DNA from: Amycolatopsis tucumanensis
GTDB taxonomy: Bacteria > Actinomycetota > Actinomycetes > Mycobacteriales > Pseudonocardiaceae
Direction: 5' to 3'
DNA length: 64,000 bases
NCBI RefSeq assembly: GCF_021654135.1
Contig: NZ_JAKGSD010000005.1
Location: forward strand, 62,001 to 126,000
Below are positions 15,102 through 23,365 of the stretch, one piece after another (positions within the stretch are counted from its first letter, which is position 1; the number at the start of each line of letters is the position of its first letter). The notes beneath the pieces were generated by a model. That model made no database searches, had not been told where the DNA came from, and was given only the letters and a program-made list of their open reading frames with translations. The position numbers and the translations under genes were made by a program.

Positions 15102-16304
15102 TCAGAGACGGTCACGCGGCTGGGCGAAATGTCGCGTCCCGGGCGCCAGCGCGGCCGCGGCGGGCGCGAGCAGGCAGACCAGCGCGCATGCGCCGAGCAC
15201 CGGCCCGGCGCCGAATTCCGCCATCGCAGGCGCGATGAGCGCGAGACCGACCGGCGCCAGACCGTAGGACAGCAGGAAGTCCAAAGCGGACACCCGGGCG
15301 AGCTTGCCGGGCTCGACCTCGCGCTGGATCGCGGTGAACCACGGGACGTTGAACAGTTCGATACCCACACCGGCGACCGCGTAGGCCGCGACGACCACCG
15401 CCGGGTGCACCGGCAGCAGCAGGCTCAGCGGGGCGACGGCGTAAGCGGCCAGTCCGGCCAGCGCCGTGCGGCCCGCCGCCCGGGGCGTCCACCGCGCGAG
15501 CAGCAGCGCGCCGCCCAGCGCGCCGAGCGTGTAGGCGGTCGTGGCGGCGGCGAGCACGGCTTCCGAGCCGTACCGGTCGCGGCTGACCAGTGGCAGTGCG
15601 ACCCCGGTCGCCGAGTAGCCGGTGGCGATCACCGCGGTGAGCGCGAACAGCCCGGCGACGAACCACGGGTGGCGGCGGGCTTCGCGGATCCCGTCGGCGA
15701 ACTCGGTGACGAACGAGGCGCGGGCGGTGGGGACCGCCGTGAGCGGGCGCCCGGCGGGCGGGACGAGCGCGGCGGCCAGCCACAGCAGCCCGGTGCCCCA
15801 CAGCAGGGCCGGCACGGGCAGCACGGTCGCCAGCAGCGCGGTCAGGCTCGGCGCGACCAGGGTGGTCACGCGCACGGACAGCGTGATCGCGGCGTTGGCG
15901 CGCTGCCGTCCCGCCTCGGCGACCACTTCGGCGGTCAGCGCCTGGAACGCCGGGCGGCACGCGCCCTGCCCGGCCCCGGCGACCGCGGCCGCCACGACGG
16001 CCACGGCGAGGGATCCGTGCAGCCCGGCCCCGATGAGCGGGCTCGCCACGGCCGCCGCGGCCCCGGCGACGGCGACCACCCGCCGTCGCGGGAACCGGTC
16101 CGCCAGCACACCGCCGACCGGCACGGCCGCGAGGAACCCGATCGTGCGCGCGGCGAGGAGCACGCCCAGTCCGGCCGGGGTGAGCGAGGAGTCCAGGACG
16201 GCCAGGCCCAGGACGAACGGCAGCGCCCAGGTCGCCAGCCCGGAGGCCGTGGTGCCGCACCACAGGCGCAGGAACGCGGGGTCACGCAGGACGGGAGTGG
16301 TCAC
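15102..16304 (-). CDS. MFS transporter, probable metallophore exporter
   Basis: 400-aa, about 12-TM major facilitator of the EntS/MFS_3 type. The cytoplasmic loop 2-3 motif GGVLADRFPRRRVV is present, and the central segment TEFADGIREARRHPW is the usual loop between the halves. GTG 16304 opens from the same short intergenic region as the seven-gene metal uptake operon, with a Fur-family-like dyad between them. EntS-type exporters release siderophores, so it is the natural export arm of the adjacent system. The link is by position and family; no substrate is shown. Confidence 0.85.
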   Translation of the reverse strand: MTTPVLRDPAFLRLWCGTTASGLATWALPFVLGLAVLDSSLTPAGLGVLLAARTIGFLAAVPVGGVLADRFPRRRVVAVAGAAAAVASPLIGAGLHGSLAVAVVAAAVAGAGQGACRPAFQALTAEVVAEAGRQRANAAITLSVRVTTLVAPSLTALLATVLPVPALLWGTGLLWLAAALVPPAGRPLTAVPTARASFVTEFADGIREARRHPWFVAGLFALTAVIATGYSATGVALPLVSRDRYGSEAVLAAATTAYTLGALGGALLLARWTPRAAGRTALAGLAAYAVAPLSLLLPVHPAVVVAAYAVAGVGIELFNVPWFTAIQREVEPGKLARVSALDFLLSYGLAPVGLALIAPAMAEFGAGPVLGACALVCLLAPAAAALAPGTRHFAQPRDRL

Positions 16305-16339
16305 GGCGGGGGAGTTCCTCCTCGGTCGCGCTGGATGTC

Positions 16340-16385
16340 CGGCATCGGACTCTAGACGAAAATGATTATCGTTTGTAATATCGGG
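16340..16385. promoter_or_regulatory. Divergent promoter with Fur/Zur-like dyad
   Basis: ACGAAAATGATTATCGT (16356-16372) is a 17-bp near-perfect dyad (7 of 8 pairs) with the AAATGATTAT core of Fur-family boxes; it also resembles actinobacterial Zur sites (TGAAAATGATTTTCA). On the plus strand TAGACG (16353-16358) and TAATAT (16376-16381) bracket it with a 17-bp spacer; on the minus strand TTACAA and TAGAGT bracket it with an 18-bp spacer. One repressor could silence both exporter and uptake operon. Fe versus Zn cannot be decided from the sequence. Confidence 0.6.
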
Positions 16386-16453
16386 TCCGGTTCACGGAGA
16401 GTCAGCTGCTCGGGCCTCCGTCCTCCGCCGGTGGTAACGACAAGGGGGTACTC

Positions 16454-17521
16454 GTGACGGTCGCCGTGACCGGTTCGCCGCCGGCCCGTGCCGTGACGGG
16501 TGCGCTCGCGGTGCCCGTGCTGGTCGTCGTGCTCGTGGTGTCCGTCGTGGCCGGAGTCGCGTTCGGACCGACCGTGGTGCCGCTCCCGGACACCCTGCGG
16601 TACCTCGCGGCGGCGTTGACCGGCGGCGAAATCGGCGCGGACGAGGTGACCGGCTACTCGATCGTGTGGCAGGTCCGCACGCCGCGCGTGCTGCTGGCCG
16701 CCGTCGTCGGCGCCGGGCTGTCCGTGATCGGGGTGGCGGTGCAGGCGATGGTCCGCAACGCGCTCGCCGACCCGTTCGTGCTGGGCGTCTCCTCCGGCGC
16801 GTCGGTCGGCGCCAGCGCGGTGGTGTCCTTCGGGTTGTTCGGCGCGCTCGGCGTGTACGCGTTGTCGGCGGCGGCGTTCCTCGGCGCGCTCGCCGCGTCG
16901 GTGCTGGTGTACGTCGCCGCCCGTGGCCGCGCCGGGCTCACCCCGCTGCGGCTCGTGCTCACCGGTGTCGCGCTCGCCTACGGGTTCCAGGCGGTGATGA
17001 GCGTGATCGTGTTCTTCGCGCCGTTCGGCGAGGCCGCCCGCTCGGTGCTGTTCTGGCTGCTCGGCAGCCTCGGCGGGGCCACCTGGGGCGCGCTGCCGGT
17101 CGCGGTGGCCGCGGTCGCGCTGGCCGTGGTGGTGCTGCTGCGGCGCAGCCGGGCGCTGGACGTGCTGGCGCTGGGCGACGAGTCCGCCGCGAGCCTCGGT
17201 CTCGACGCCGATGCCCTGCGGCGGGAGCTGTTCCTGCTCACCGCGGTCGTGACCGGCGCGCTGGTCGCGGTCAGCGGCGCGGTCGGGTTCGTCGGTCTGG
17301 TCCTGCCGCACCTGGTGCGGATGGTGGCCGGACCGGGGCACCGGCGGGTGCTCGTGCTCGCGCCACTGGCCGGGGCGATCTTCCTGATCTGGGTCGACCT
17401 CGCCTCCCGCACCCTGTTCGCGCCGCGTGAGCTGCCGCTCGGGGTGATCACCGCGCTCATCGGGGTGCCCGTGTTCGTCGCCCTGCTGCGCGGCCGCGGC
17501 TACCTGTTCGGGGGCCGCTGA
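16454..17521 (+). CDS. FecCD-type ABC permease for metal-chelate uptake
   Basis: 355 aa with about 9-10 TM segments and FecCD hallmarks: TPRVLLAAVVGAGLSVIGVAVQ, RNALADPFVLGVSSGASVGA, and the C-terminal FVGLVLPHLVRMVAGPGHR loop that contacts the ATPase. It forms the membrane channel for chelated iron, zinc or cobalamin. GTG 16454 follows AAGGGGG. Its TGA overlaps the ATPase ATG by one base (TGATG at 17519-17523). Only one permease gene is present, so it should work as a homodimer. First gene of the seven-gene operon. Confidence 0.93.
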   Translation: MTVAVTGSPPARAVTGALAVPVLVVVLVVSVVAGVAFGPTVVPLPDTLRYLAAALTGGEIGADEVTGYSIVWQVRTPRVLLAAVVGAGLSVIGVAVQAMVRNALADPFVLGVSSGASVGASAVVSFGLFGALGVYALSAAAFLGALAASVLVYVAARGRAGLTPLRLVLTGVALAYGFQAVMSVIVFFAPFGEAARSVLFWLLGSLGGATWGALPVAVAAVALAVVVLLRRSRALDVLALGDESAASLGLDADALRRELFLLTAVVTGALVAVSGAVGFVGLVLPHLVRMVAGPGHRRVLVLAPLAGAIFLIWVDLASRTLFAPRELPLGVITALIGVPVFVALLRGRGYLFGGR

Positions 17522-18303
17522 TGGACCTCGCCCTCGATGCGGTCACCGTCGAGGCCGCCGGACGCAGACTGGTCGACGCGCTCAGCGTCAAGGCGGGCGA
17601 CGGCGAGGTGGTCGGGCTGGTCGGCCCGAACGGCAGCGGCAAGTCCACCGCGCTGCGGTGCGTCTACCGGGCGCTGACGCCCAGCGCCGGCGCCGTCCTC
17701 GTGGGTGGCACAGACCTGAGTGGACTGTCCAACCGGGACAGCGCCCGGCTGGTCGCCGCGGTCACCCAGGAGGCGGGCACCGACCTGGACTTCACCGTCG
17801 CCGACGTGGTCGCGATGGGCCGGTTCCCGCACCACCCCGGCAACCGGGCGCTGAGCGAGCGCGAACGCGACCTCGTCCACCGCTGCCTGGAGCGGACCGG
17901 CGTCGCGCACCTGGCCGGGCGCGGCATCCTGTCGCTGTCCGGCGGCGAACGCCAGCGCGTGCTCATCGCCCGCGCCCTCGCGCAGGAACCGCGCATCCTG
18001 GTCCTCGACGAGCCGACCAACCACCTCGACGTGCGGCACCAGGTCGAACTGCTGTCGTTCCTGCGTTCCTGCGGTCTGACCGTGCTGGTCGCCCTGCACG
18101 ACCTCAACCTCGCCGCGGCCACCTGCGACCGCGTGGCGGTGCTGCACGACGGGCGGCTCGCGGCCGCGGGCCCGCCCGGCGAGGTGCTCACCCCGGACCT
18201 CGTGCGCCGGGTCTTCGGCGTGACCCCGGTCCTGGTGACCCACCCGGTCACCGGGGCCCCGCAACTGCTCTGGACGTTCACCGATCGAGGAGGAAGCCCG
18301 TGA
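17521..18303 (+). CDS. ABC transporter ATP-binding protein (FecE/FhuC type)
   Basis: 260 aa. Complete nucleotide-binding domain: Walker A GPNGSGKST, Q-loop VTQEAG, signature LSGGERQR, Walker B ILVLDEPTN, and H-loop LHDLN. It energises uptake by the FecCD permease upstream. Starts at the ATG overlapping the permease stop, and its own stop overlaps the GTG of the binding protein (GTGA, 18300-18303), so expression of the three transporter subunits is coupled. Confidence 0.94.
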   Translation: MDLALDAVTVEAAGRRLVDALSVKAGDGEVVGLVGPNGSGKSTALRCVYRALTPSAGAVLVGGTDLSGLSNRDSARLVAAVTQEAGTDLDFTVADVVAMGRFPHHPGNRALSERERDLVHRCLERTGVAHLAGRGILSLSGGERQRVLIARALAQEPRILVLDEPTNHLDVRHQVELLSFLRSCGLTVLVALHDLNLAAATCDRVAVLHDGRLAAAGPPGEVLTPDLVRRVFGVTPVLVTHPVTGAPQLLWTFTDRGGSP

Positions 18304-19286
18304 GAGGGCGTTGGACAGCCGTGCTCGTGACGGTCGCGCTGGGTCTCACCGCGTGCGGCGCCGAGGTGCGGCCCGGCGGTGACACCGGCCCGGCGCCGGT
18401 GACCGTCGAGAACTGCGGGCACGCGATCACCTACCCGCTGCCGCAGCGCGCGGTCGCCTACGACATGAGCAGCACCGAGAAGATGTTCGCGCTCGGGCTG
18501 GCCGGCCGGATGCGCGGCATCGTCATGCCGCGCACCGCCGAACCCGCGGTGGCGCGCTCGCCGTACGTCGACGACTACCGCGCGGTGGAGACGCTGAGCA
18601 CCGACGTGCTCAGCTTCGAAACCGTGGTCGGCGCGCAGGCCGACTGGGTCCTGGCGGGCTGGAACTCCGGCTTCAGCGAGGCCCGCGGCATCACACCGGC
18701 CAAACTGGACGGTGTCGGCATCCGCAGCTACCAGCACACCGAGAGCTGCTTCAACTACGGCGACCGGCCGGTCAAGGTGCCGCCGCTGGAGGCGCTCTAC
18801 ACCGACCTGCGCCAGATCGGGCAGATCTTCCACGTCCCCGACCGGGCCGAAGCGCTCGTCGCGGACCTGCAGGCCCGCGCCGCGGCGCTGCGGGCGAACG
18901 CGCCGGCGGGGGAGCCCGCGCGGGTGTTCATCTACGACTCCGGCACCGATCAGCCGTTCACCTCCGGCAATCAGGCCGCGCCGGACACCATCGTGTCGCT
19001 GGCGGGCGGCCGCAACATCGCCGGGAACCTGGACGCCCGCTGGACCACGATCGGCTGGGAACCGGTCGTGCGGGCCCAGCCCGAGGTGATCGCCGTCGTC
19101 GACTACGGCGACCGGCCGGTCGCCGACAAGATCGCCTTCCTGAAGTCCTTCCCACCGCTCGCGGACAGCCCCGCTGTGCGGGAGAACCGCTTCCACGTGC
19201 TGGACTACGGCGAGGCCGTGAGCGGCCCGCGCAACCTCGACGCCGCCGAGAAACTGGCCGGCTACCTGCGATCGCTCGGACGCTGA
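18300..19286 (+). CDS. Metal-chelate substrate-binding lipoprotein
   Basis: 328 aa with a lipoprotein signal peptide ending in lipobox LTAC (residues about 16-19). The mature part is a class III periplasmic-binding-protein fold (FepB/BtuF/FhuD type): QRAVAYDMSSTEKMFALGL near the start and GWEPVVRAQPEVIAVVDYGD in the second lobe. GTG 18300 has GAGGAGG at 8 nt and overlaps the ATPase stop. It captures the chelate outside the membrane for the FecCD importer. Ligand specificity is unknown. Confidence 0.92.
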   Translation: MRGRWTAVLVTVALGLTACGAEVRPGGDTGPAPVTVENCGHAITYPLPQRAVAYDMSSTEKMFALGLAGRMRGIVMPRTAEPAVARSPYVDDYRAVETLSTDVLSFETVVGAQADWVLAGWNSGFSEARGITPAKLDGVGIRSYQHTESCFNYGDRPVKVPPLEALYTDLRQIGQIFHVPDRAEALVADLQARAAALRANAPAGEPARVFIYDSGTDQPFTSGNQAAPDTIVSLAGGRNIAGNLDARWTTIGWEPVVRAQPEVIAVVDYGDRPVADKIAFLKSFPPLADSPAVRENRFHVLDYGEAVSGPRNLDAAEKLAGYLRSLGR

Positions 19287-19310
19287 CGAAAGACCGGAAC
19301 GGACAGCGAA

Positions 19311-20033
19311 ATGGACACTGTGGACACCGCACTGATCGACCGGCTCCCGCCGCCCCTGCCGGCCGAGCGGATCATCGCGCTCAACCAGCCGAAGGGCGAC
19401 CTGCGCACCACCCGCCCCTACACCTGGCGCGGGTGGGAGTTCACCGCGCCGCCGGGCGTGTTCCTGCCCGGCGCGACCAGCCGGATGATCCACGAACGAG
19501 TGCTGGACGGCACCATCGAGGTCCGCGGCCGCGTCTACGCCGCGATGGGCAGCGGGCTCGGCGTCGAAGCCGTCGCCGCCGGCGTGCGCGGGGCACGCGA
19601 GATCCACGCGATCGACGTGCACCCGGACAGCGTCGAAACCACGCGGCGGCACTACGAACGCATCGTGGGCACCCGGCCGGGCACCCGGTTCGTGCCGGTG
19701 GTCGCCGACCTCTTCGACGGGTTCCCGGACGGCGTGCGGCTGGACGTGATCACCTTCAACCCGCCCGCGGTGAGCCAGACGGTGAGCGACGACCCGGACG
19801 TCGTGCGCAACGTGTGCGTGGGCGCCCCGCTGCTGGAGCGGTTCTTCGCGCAGCTGGCCGGACGGCACCTGCTCGCGCCCGGCGGCGAGGTGTTCCTCAT
19901 CGTGTCCAACACCGCGGACCTGCGCACGATCGTGCGGGACGCCGCCGGGCACGGCTTCGCCACCGAGGTCGCGCACCGCCACGACTGGGGGGACGGCGTG
20001 CTCACCTACCTGTTCCGGCTGGAGGCGGCGTGA
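19311..20033 (+). CDS. SAM-dependent methyltransferase-like enzyme of the putative metallophore operon
   Basis: 240-aa Rossmann-fold protein. Motif I is AAMGSGLGVEAVAAG, followed by the acidic strand end IHAIDVHPDS, and the later motif VITFNPPAVSQ resembles the (D/N)PPx catalytic motif of amino N-methyltransferases. The N-terminal segment (RTTRPYTWRGWEFTAPPGVFLPG) resembles that of HemK/TrmN6-like enzymes. It may N-methylate, or transfer an aminocarboxypropyl group to, the metallophore. It is separated from the SBP by 24 bp and coupled to the next gene by GTGA. Small-molecule substrate is inferred from context. Confidence 0.78.
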   Translation: MDTVDTALIDRLPPPLPAERIIALNQPKGDLRTTRPYTWRGWEFTAPPGVFLPGATSRMIHERVLDGTIEVRGRVYAAMGSGLGVEAVAAGVRGAREIHAIDVHPDSVETTRRHYERIVGTRPGTRFVPVVADLFDGFPDGVRLDVITFNPPAVSQTVSDDPDVVRNVCVGAPLLERFFAQLAGRHLLAPGGEVFLIVSNTADLRTIVRDAAGHGFATEVAHRHDWGDGVLTYLFRLEAA

Positions 20034-20833
20034 CCACCGTCGCCGCGCTGACCGCCGGAGTCCTCGCCGGGAAGCACGGCCCGGACCCGGCGGAGCTGAC
20101 CGCCACCAGCGTCTTCTGGCTGCACCACGGCACCCGGCTGGCCGGCGGGGACGTGACCTACCGCAACTCCTACGTCCTGGTGCGGCTGGGCGCCGCGTTC
20201 GGCGCGTGCGCCTTCGAGACCGGGCAGCTGACACCGGAGGTGTGCGCCGAGTTCTCCGGGGCGCCGCTGGCGGAGTTGCTGCGCCAGGACTCCGTCCCGC
20301 TGCGGATCGCCGCGCTGGACGCCTACCTGTCGGCGGCCGCGCCGCACGAGGCGCAGCCCGTGGCGGAGCCGGTCGTCCTGCCCGCCGGCACCCCCGAGGT
20401 CCGGGCACACGCCAGGGACGCGGCGATCGCCGGGCTGCTGGACATCGCCCCCGGCGCGCGGGTCGCCCTCATCGGCGTGGTGAACCCGCTCGTCGCGGCG
20501 ATCCGCGAGCGCGGCGGGACCTGCCTGCCGTGCGACCTCAACCTGCGCCGCACCCAGTGGGGTGATCCGGTGACGCCGGAAATGGGGGAGGTGCTCGGCG
20601 TGGCGGACGCGGTCGTGGCGACCGGCATGACCCTGGGCAACGGGACGTTCGACGAGATCGTCGGCCGGTGCCGGGAGCGGTCCGTGCCGCTGGTCGTCTA
20701 CGCGCAGACCGGCAGCGCGGTGGCCCGCGCGTTCCTCGGTCACGGGGTCAGCGCGCTGTCCGCGGAGCCGTTCCCGTTCTCGCAGTTCAGCGCGTCGCCC
20801 ACGGCGCTGTACCGGTACCGGGCGGCGGCGTGA
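20030..20833 (+). CDS. DUF4213/DUF364 Rossmann-like protein (putative heavy-metal chelation family)
   Basis: 267 aa in two parts. The N-terminal DUF4213-like part (about 1-100) contains TYRNSYVLVRLG and the APLAELLRQDSVPLRIAALDA block. The C-terminal Rossmann-like DUF364 part (about 115-265) contains VALIGVVNPLV and VVATGMTLGNGTFDEIV. Members of this family have been linked to metal handling, but the biochemistry is poorly known. It is coupled on both sides by GTGA overlaps, so it belongs to the same pathway as the methyltransferase-like enzyme and kinase. It might tailor or bind the metallophore. Confidence 0.8.
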   Translation: MTTVAALTAGVLAGKHGPDPAELTATSVFWLHHGTRLAGGDVTYRNSYVLVRLGAAFGACAFETGQLTPEVCAEFSGAPLAELLRQDSVPLRIAALDAYLSAAAPHEAQPVAEPVVLPAGTPEVRAHARDAAIAGLLDIAPGARVALIGVVNPLVAAIRERGGTCLPCDLNLRRTQWGDPVTPEMGEVLGVADAVVATGMTLGNGTFDEIVGRCRERSVPLVVYAQTGSAVARAFLGHGVSALSAEPFPFSQFSASPTALYRYRAAA

Positions 20834-21765
20834 CCGCTGTGGGGCACGCGCCCGGGCACCACGGCGAGATCCTGCAGGGCGTCTTCCGCGACCGCGGCCG
20901 CCGCTGCCGCGGGCTGGTCACGCTGCCGGTGCCCGGCGCGGTGACACGCGCCGAGTTCGTTCCGGGGCCGGGCCCGCTGACGGTGACCCCGCCCGACCGT
21001 GCCAAGGCGCGGCGCGCCGCCGAACTGGCCGCCGCCGCGTGCGGCCGCCCGGCGGGCGGCTCGCTCCGGCTGGACGGCGGCCTGCCGGTCGGGCTCGGGC
21101 TCGGATCGTCCACCAGCGACATCCTGGCGACCGTCCGCGCCGTCTCCGCCGCGTTCGGGGTCGTGCTCACGCCGGAGGCCGTCGCGCGGATCGCGGTGCG
21201 GGCCGAGCGCGCCTGCGACCCCATCATGCTCGGCGGCGGCGCGGTGCTGTTCGCGCAGCGGGAAGGCCGGGTGCTGGAACGGCTCGGCCCGCGGCTCCCG
21301 CCGGTCGTCGTGGTCGGGTGCGTGACCGGCGGCGGGGCGCCGGTCGACACGCTTGCGCTGGGCGCCGTCGCCGACGTGGCCGCCTTCGAGCGGCTGCGGC
21401 AGATGCTGCGGCTGGCGATCGTGACCGGTGACGTCGCGCTGCTCGGCCGCGTGAGCACCGAAAGCGCGCGGCTGAACCAGCGCGTGCTCGTCAAGGACGA
21501 ACTGCCCGAACTGGAACGGATCGCGGCCCTCACCGGCGCGGCCGGGGTGCAGGTCGCGCACAGCGGCAACGTGGCCGGCCTGCTGTTCGACCCCCGCGGC
21601 GACCCGGATCGCCTGCGCCGGTGCGTCCGCGCGCTGCGGGCCGCCGGACTGACCGCGACCCGCCTGTTCACCACGGAAGGGACGGATGCACGACCACATC
21701 GCGGAGGCGATCGCGCGGCCGGACCTGGTCCGGACCGGCGAGCAGCTGGTCTGCCTGCGGTTTGA
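20830..21765 (+). CDS. GHMP-family kinase, PduX-like amino-acid kinase
   Basis: 311 aa. N-terminal APGHHGEILQGV matches the start of L-threonine kinase PduX (PxSCGELxQG type), and GLPVGLGLGSSTSDI is the GHMP glycine-rich ATP loop. VAHSGNVAGLLFD is the C-terminal GHMP motif 3. It likely phosphorylates the hydroxyl of serine, threonine or homoserine. Its product would be a substrate for the PLP enzyme encoded next. GTG 20830 overlaps the DUF364 stop; the 3' end overlaps the next gene by 80 bp, so the last 27 residues are encoded over the PLP enzyme start. Confidence 0.82.
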   Translation: MTAVGHAPGHHGEILQGVFRDRGRRCRGLVTLPVPGAVTRAEFVPGPGPLTVTPPDRAKARRAAELAAAACGRPAGGSLRLDGGLPVGLGLGSSTSDILATVRAVSAAFGVVLTPEAVARIAVRAERACDPIMLGGGAVLFAQREGRVLERLGPRLPPVVVVGCVTGGGAPVDTLALGAVADVAAFERLRQMLRLAIVTGDVALLGRVSTESARLNQRVLVKDELPELERIAALTGAAGVQVAHSGNVAGLLFDPRGDPDRLRRCVRALRAAGLTATRLFTTEGTDARPHRGGDRAAGPGPDRRAAGLPAV

Positions 21766-22669
21766 GACGATGAAGGTGGTCTCCGCGCTGGAGGCCGTGC
21801 GGCACCTGCTGCGCACCGGCGTGATCGCCCCCGGCGACACCCTGGTGGACAGCTCCAGCGGGATCTACGCCTACGCGCTCGCGCTGGCGTGCCACCGGTT
21901 CGGCCTGCGCTGCCACATCGTCGGATCGACCACAGTGGACCACACGCTGCGCACGCAGCTGGCGGTGCTGGGCGCGACGCTCGAGCAGATGCCGCCGGAG
22001 GCCGACCTCAAGCTGGACCAGAACCGGCGGGTGCGGCGGATCGGGGAGATCCTGCGCGCACACCCGGACTGGCACTGGATGCGGCAGTACCACGACCGCG
22101 TCCACTACCTCGGGTACCGGGCGGTGGCCCGGCAGATCGCCCGCGAGCTGGACCCGTCCCGGCTGATCGTGGTGGGCGGCGTCGGATCGGGCGCCTCCAC
22201 CGGGGCGCTCGCGACCTGGCTGCGGACCACCGCGCCCGGCGTGGGGCTGGTCGGGGTGCAGCCGTTCGGCAGCGTCACGTTCGGCAGCGAGCACGTCGCC
22301 GATCCGGACATCATCATCGCCGGGATCGGCAGCTCCATCCCGTTCGGCAACGTCGCGCACGAGCTGTACGACACGATCCACTGGGTCGGGTTCGGCGCGG
22401 CGCTGTCCGGGAGCGTCGACCTGTTGCGCAGGCACGCGATCTTCGCCGGGCTCTCCACCGGAGCCGCCTACCTCGCCGCGCGCTGGGAACGGGACCGGTC
22501 CGACCGCACGGTGCTGTTCATCGCCGCGGACACCGGGCACCGGTACGTGGACACGGTGTTCGCGCGCCACGCCGAAGCGGTCGCGGTGACGTCACTGGCG
22601 CCCGTCGAGCCCGCGACCCGGGCCGGTCTGGCGCTGCCGTGGTCCCGGATGCCGTGGCCGGCACCCTGA
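21686..22669 (+). CDS. PLP-dependent beta-substituting enzyme, SbnA/cysteine-synthase-like
   Basis: 327-aa fold-type II PLP enzyme. The internal aldimine Lys is in RFETMKVVSALEAV; the substrate-binding loop reads VDSSSGIYAYALALA (the usual Asn after SSG is Ile); the phosphate-binding loop is VGGVGSGASTGAL. These resemble SbnA of staphyloferrin B synthesis, which uses O-phosphoserine, rather than housekeeping cysteine synthase. Paired with a GHMP kinase it could make a 2,3-diaminopropionate-type building block. ATG 21686 lies inside the kinase gene. It is the last gene of the operon. Confidence 0.82.
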   Translation: MHDHIAEAIARPDLVRTGEQLVCLRFETMKVVSALEAVRHLLRTGVIAPGDTLVDSSSGIYAYALALACHRFGLRCHIVGSTTVDHTLRTQLAVLGATLEQMPPEADLKLDQNRRVRRIGEILRAHPDWHWMRQYHDRVHYLGYRAVARQIARELDPSRLIVVGGVGSGASTGALATWLRTTAPGVGLVGVQPFGSVTFGSEHVADPDIIIAGIGSSIPFGNVAHELYDTIHWVGFGAALSGSVDLLRRHAIFAGLSTGAAYLAARWERDRSDRTVLFIAADTGHRYVDTVFARHAEAVAVTSLAPVEPATRAGLALPWSRMPWPAP

Positions 22670-22671
22670 GG

Positions 22672-23349
22672 TCAGGCCGGCACCCGCACCCCGACGAAGT
22701 CGATCTCGCGGCGCAGCCGGAAGCCCAGTGCGGTGTAGAGGCGGATGGCGCTGGTGTTGTCCGCCGCGGCGTGCAGGAACGGCGTTTCGCCGCGCTCGCG
22801 GATCCCGTGCGCCACCGCGAGCACCAGCCGCGTGCCCAGCCCCTGCCCGCGGAACTCCGCGTCCGTGCAGACCGCGCTGATCTCGGTGAACCCGGGCGGG
22901 TGCATGCGCTCCCCGGCCATCGCGACCAGCCGCCCCTCGTGGCGGAACCCGAGGTAGGTGCCCAGTTCCACGGTGCGCGGCAGGAACGGCCCCGGCCGGG
23001 TCCGCTCGGCCAGCGCGAGCATCTCGGGCACGTCGGCCGCGGTCAGCCGCACCGCCTCCGGATCCGGCGCGGTGTCGGCCGATTCGGCGACCATCTGCAC
23101 GCCCGGCACGCCGAATTCCACGGCCCAGTCCGCGGGCGGCGGCAGCGGCGGCCCCGGCAGCGCCAGCACCCCGCCCGGCCCGGCCAGCTCCGCCAGGTCC
23201 TTCCAGGCCGTTTCGTCCGCGTCGTCCGGCATGCCCGCCCATGGCGAGACCTCCGGGTCGTACCGCACGGCGGTTCCGTGCGATTCGGCGAACCGGGCGT
23301 GCGGACCGGTCAGCGACGCGAAGGCCGGGTTGTCCAGAACAGAACTCAC
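22672..23349 (-). CDS. GNAT-family N-acetyltransferase
   Basis: 225 aa. The C-terminal half (about 110-220) is a GNAT domain with the acetyl-CoA pyrophosphate loop TDAEFRGQGLGTRLV (Q/RxxGxG/A) and the NTSAIRLYTALGFR block. The N-terminal half is a less conserved region with the LPGPPLPPPADW segment, as in FR47-like actinobacterial members. Substrate unknown. GTG 23349. It is tail-to-tail with the metallophore operon (3 bp apart) and is not part of it. Confidence 0.86.
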   Translation of the reverse strand: MSSVLDNPAFASLTGPHARFAESHGTAVRYDPEVSPWAGMPDDADETAWKDLAELAGPGGVLALPGPPLPPPADWAVEFGVPGVQMVAESADTAPDPEAVRLTAADVPEMLALAERTRPGPFLPRTVELGTYLGFRHEGRLVAMAGERMHPPGFTEISAVCTDAEFRGQGLGTRLVLAVAHGIRERGETPFLHAAADNTSAIRLYTALGFRLRREIDFVGVRVPA

Positions 23350-23365
23350 GACCCGACGTTACCGG

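Noticed and set aside
16454-22669. Cobalamin uptake/salvage operon (PduX-like kinase plus BtuCDF-like transporter)
   Set aside because: Not excluded, but no other cob genes or cobalamin riboswitch are seen, while the SbnA-like enzyme, exporter and Fur-like box fit metallophore use better.
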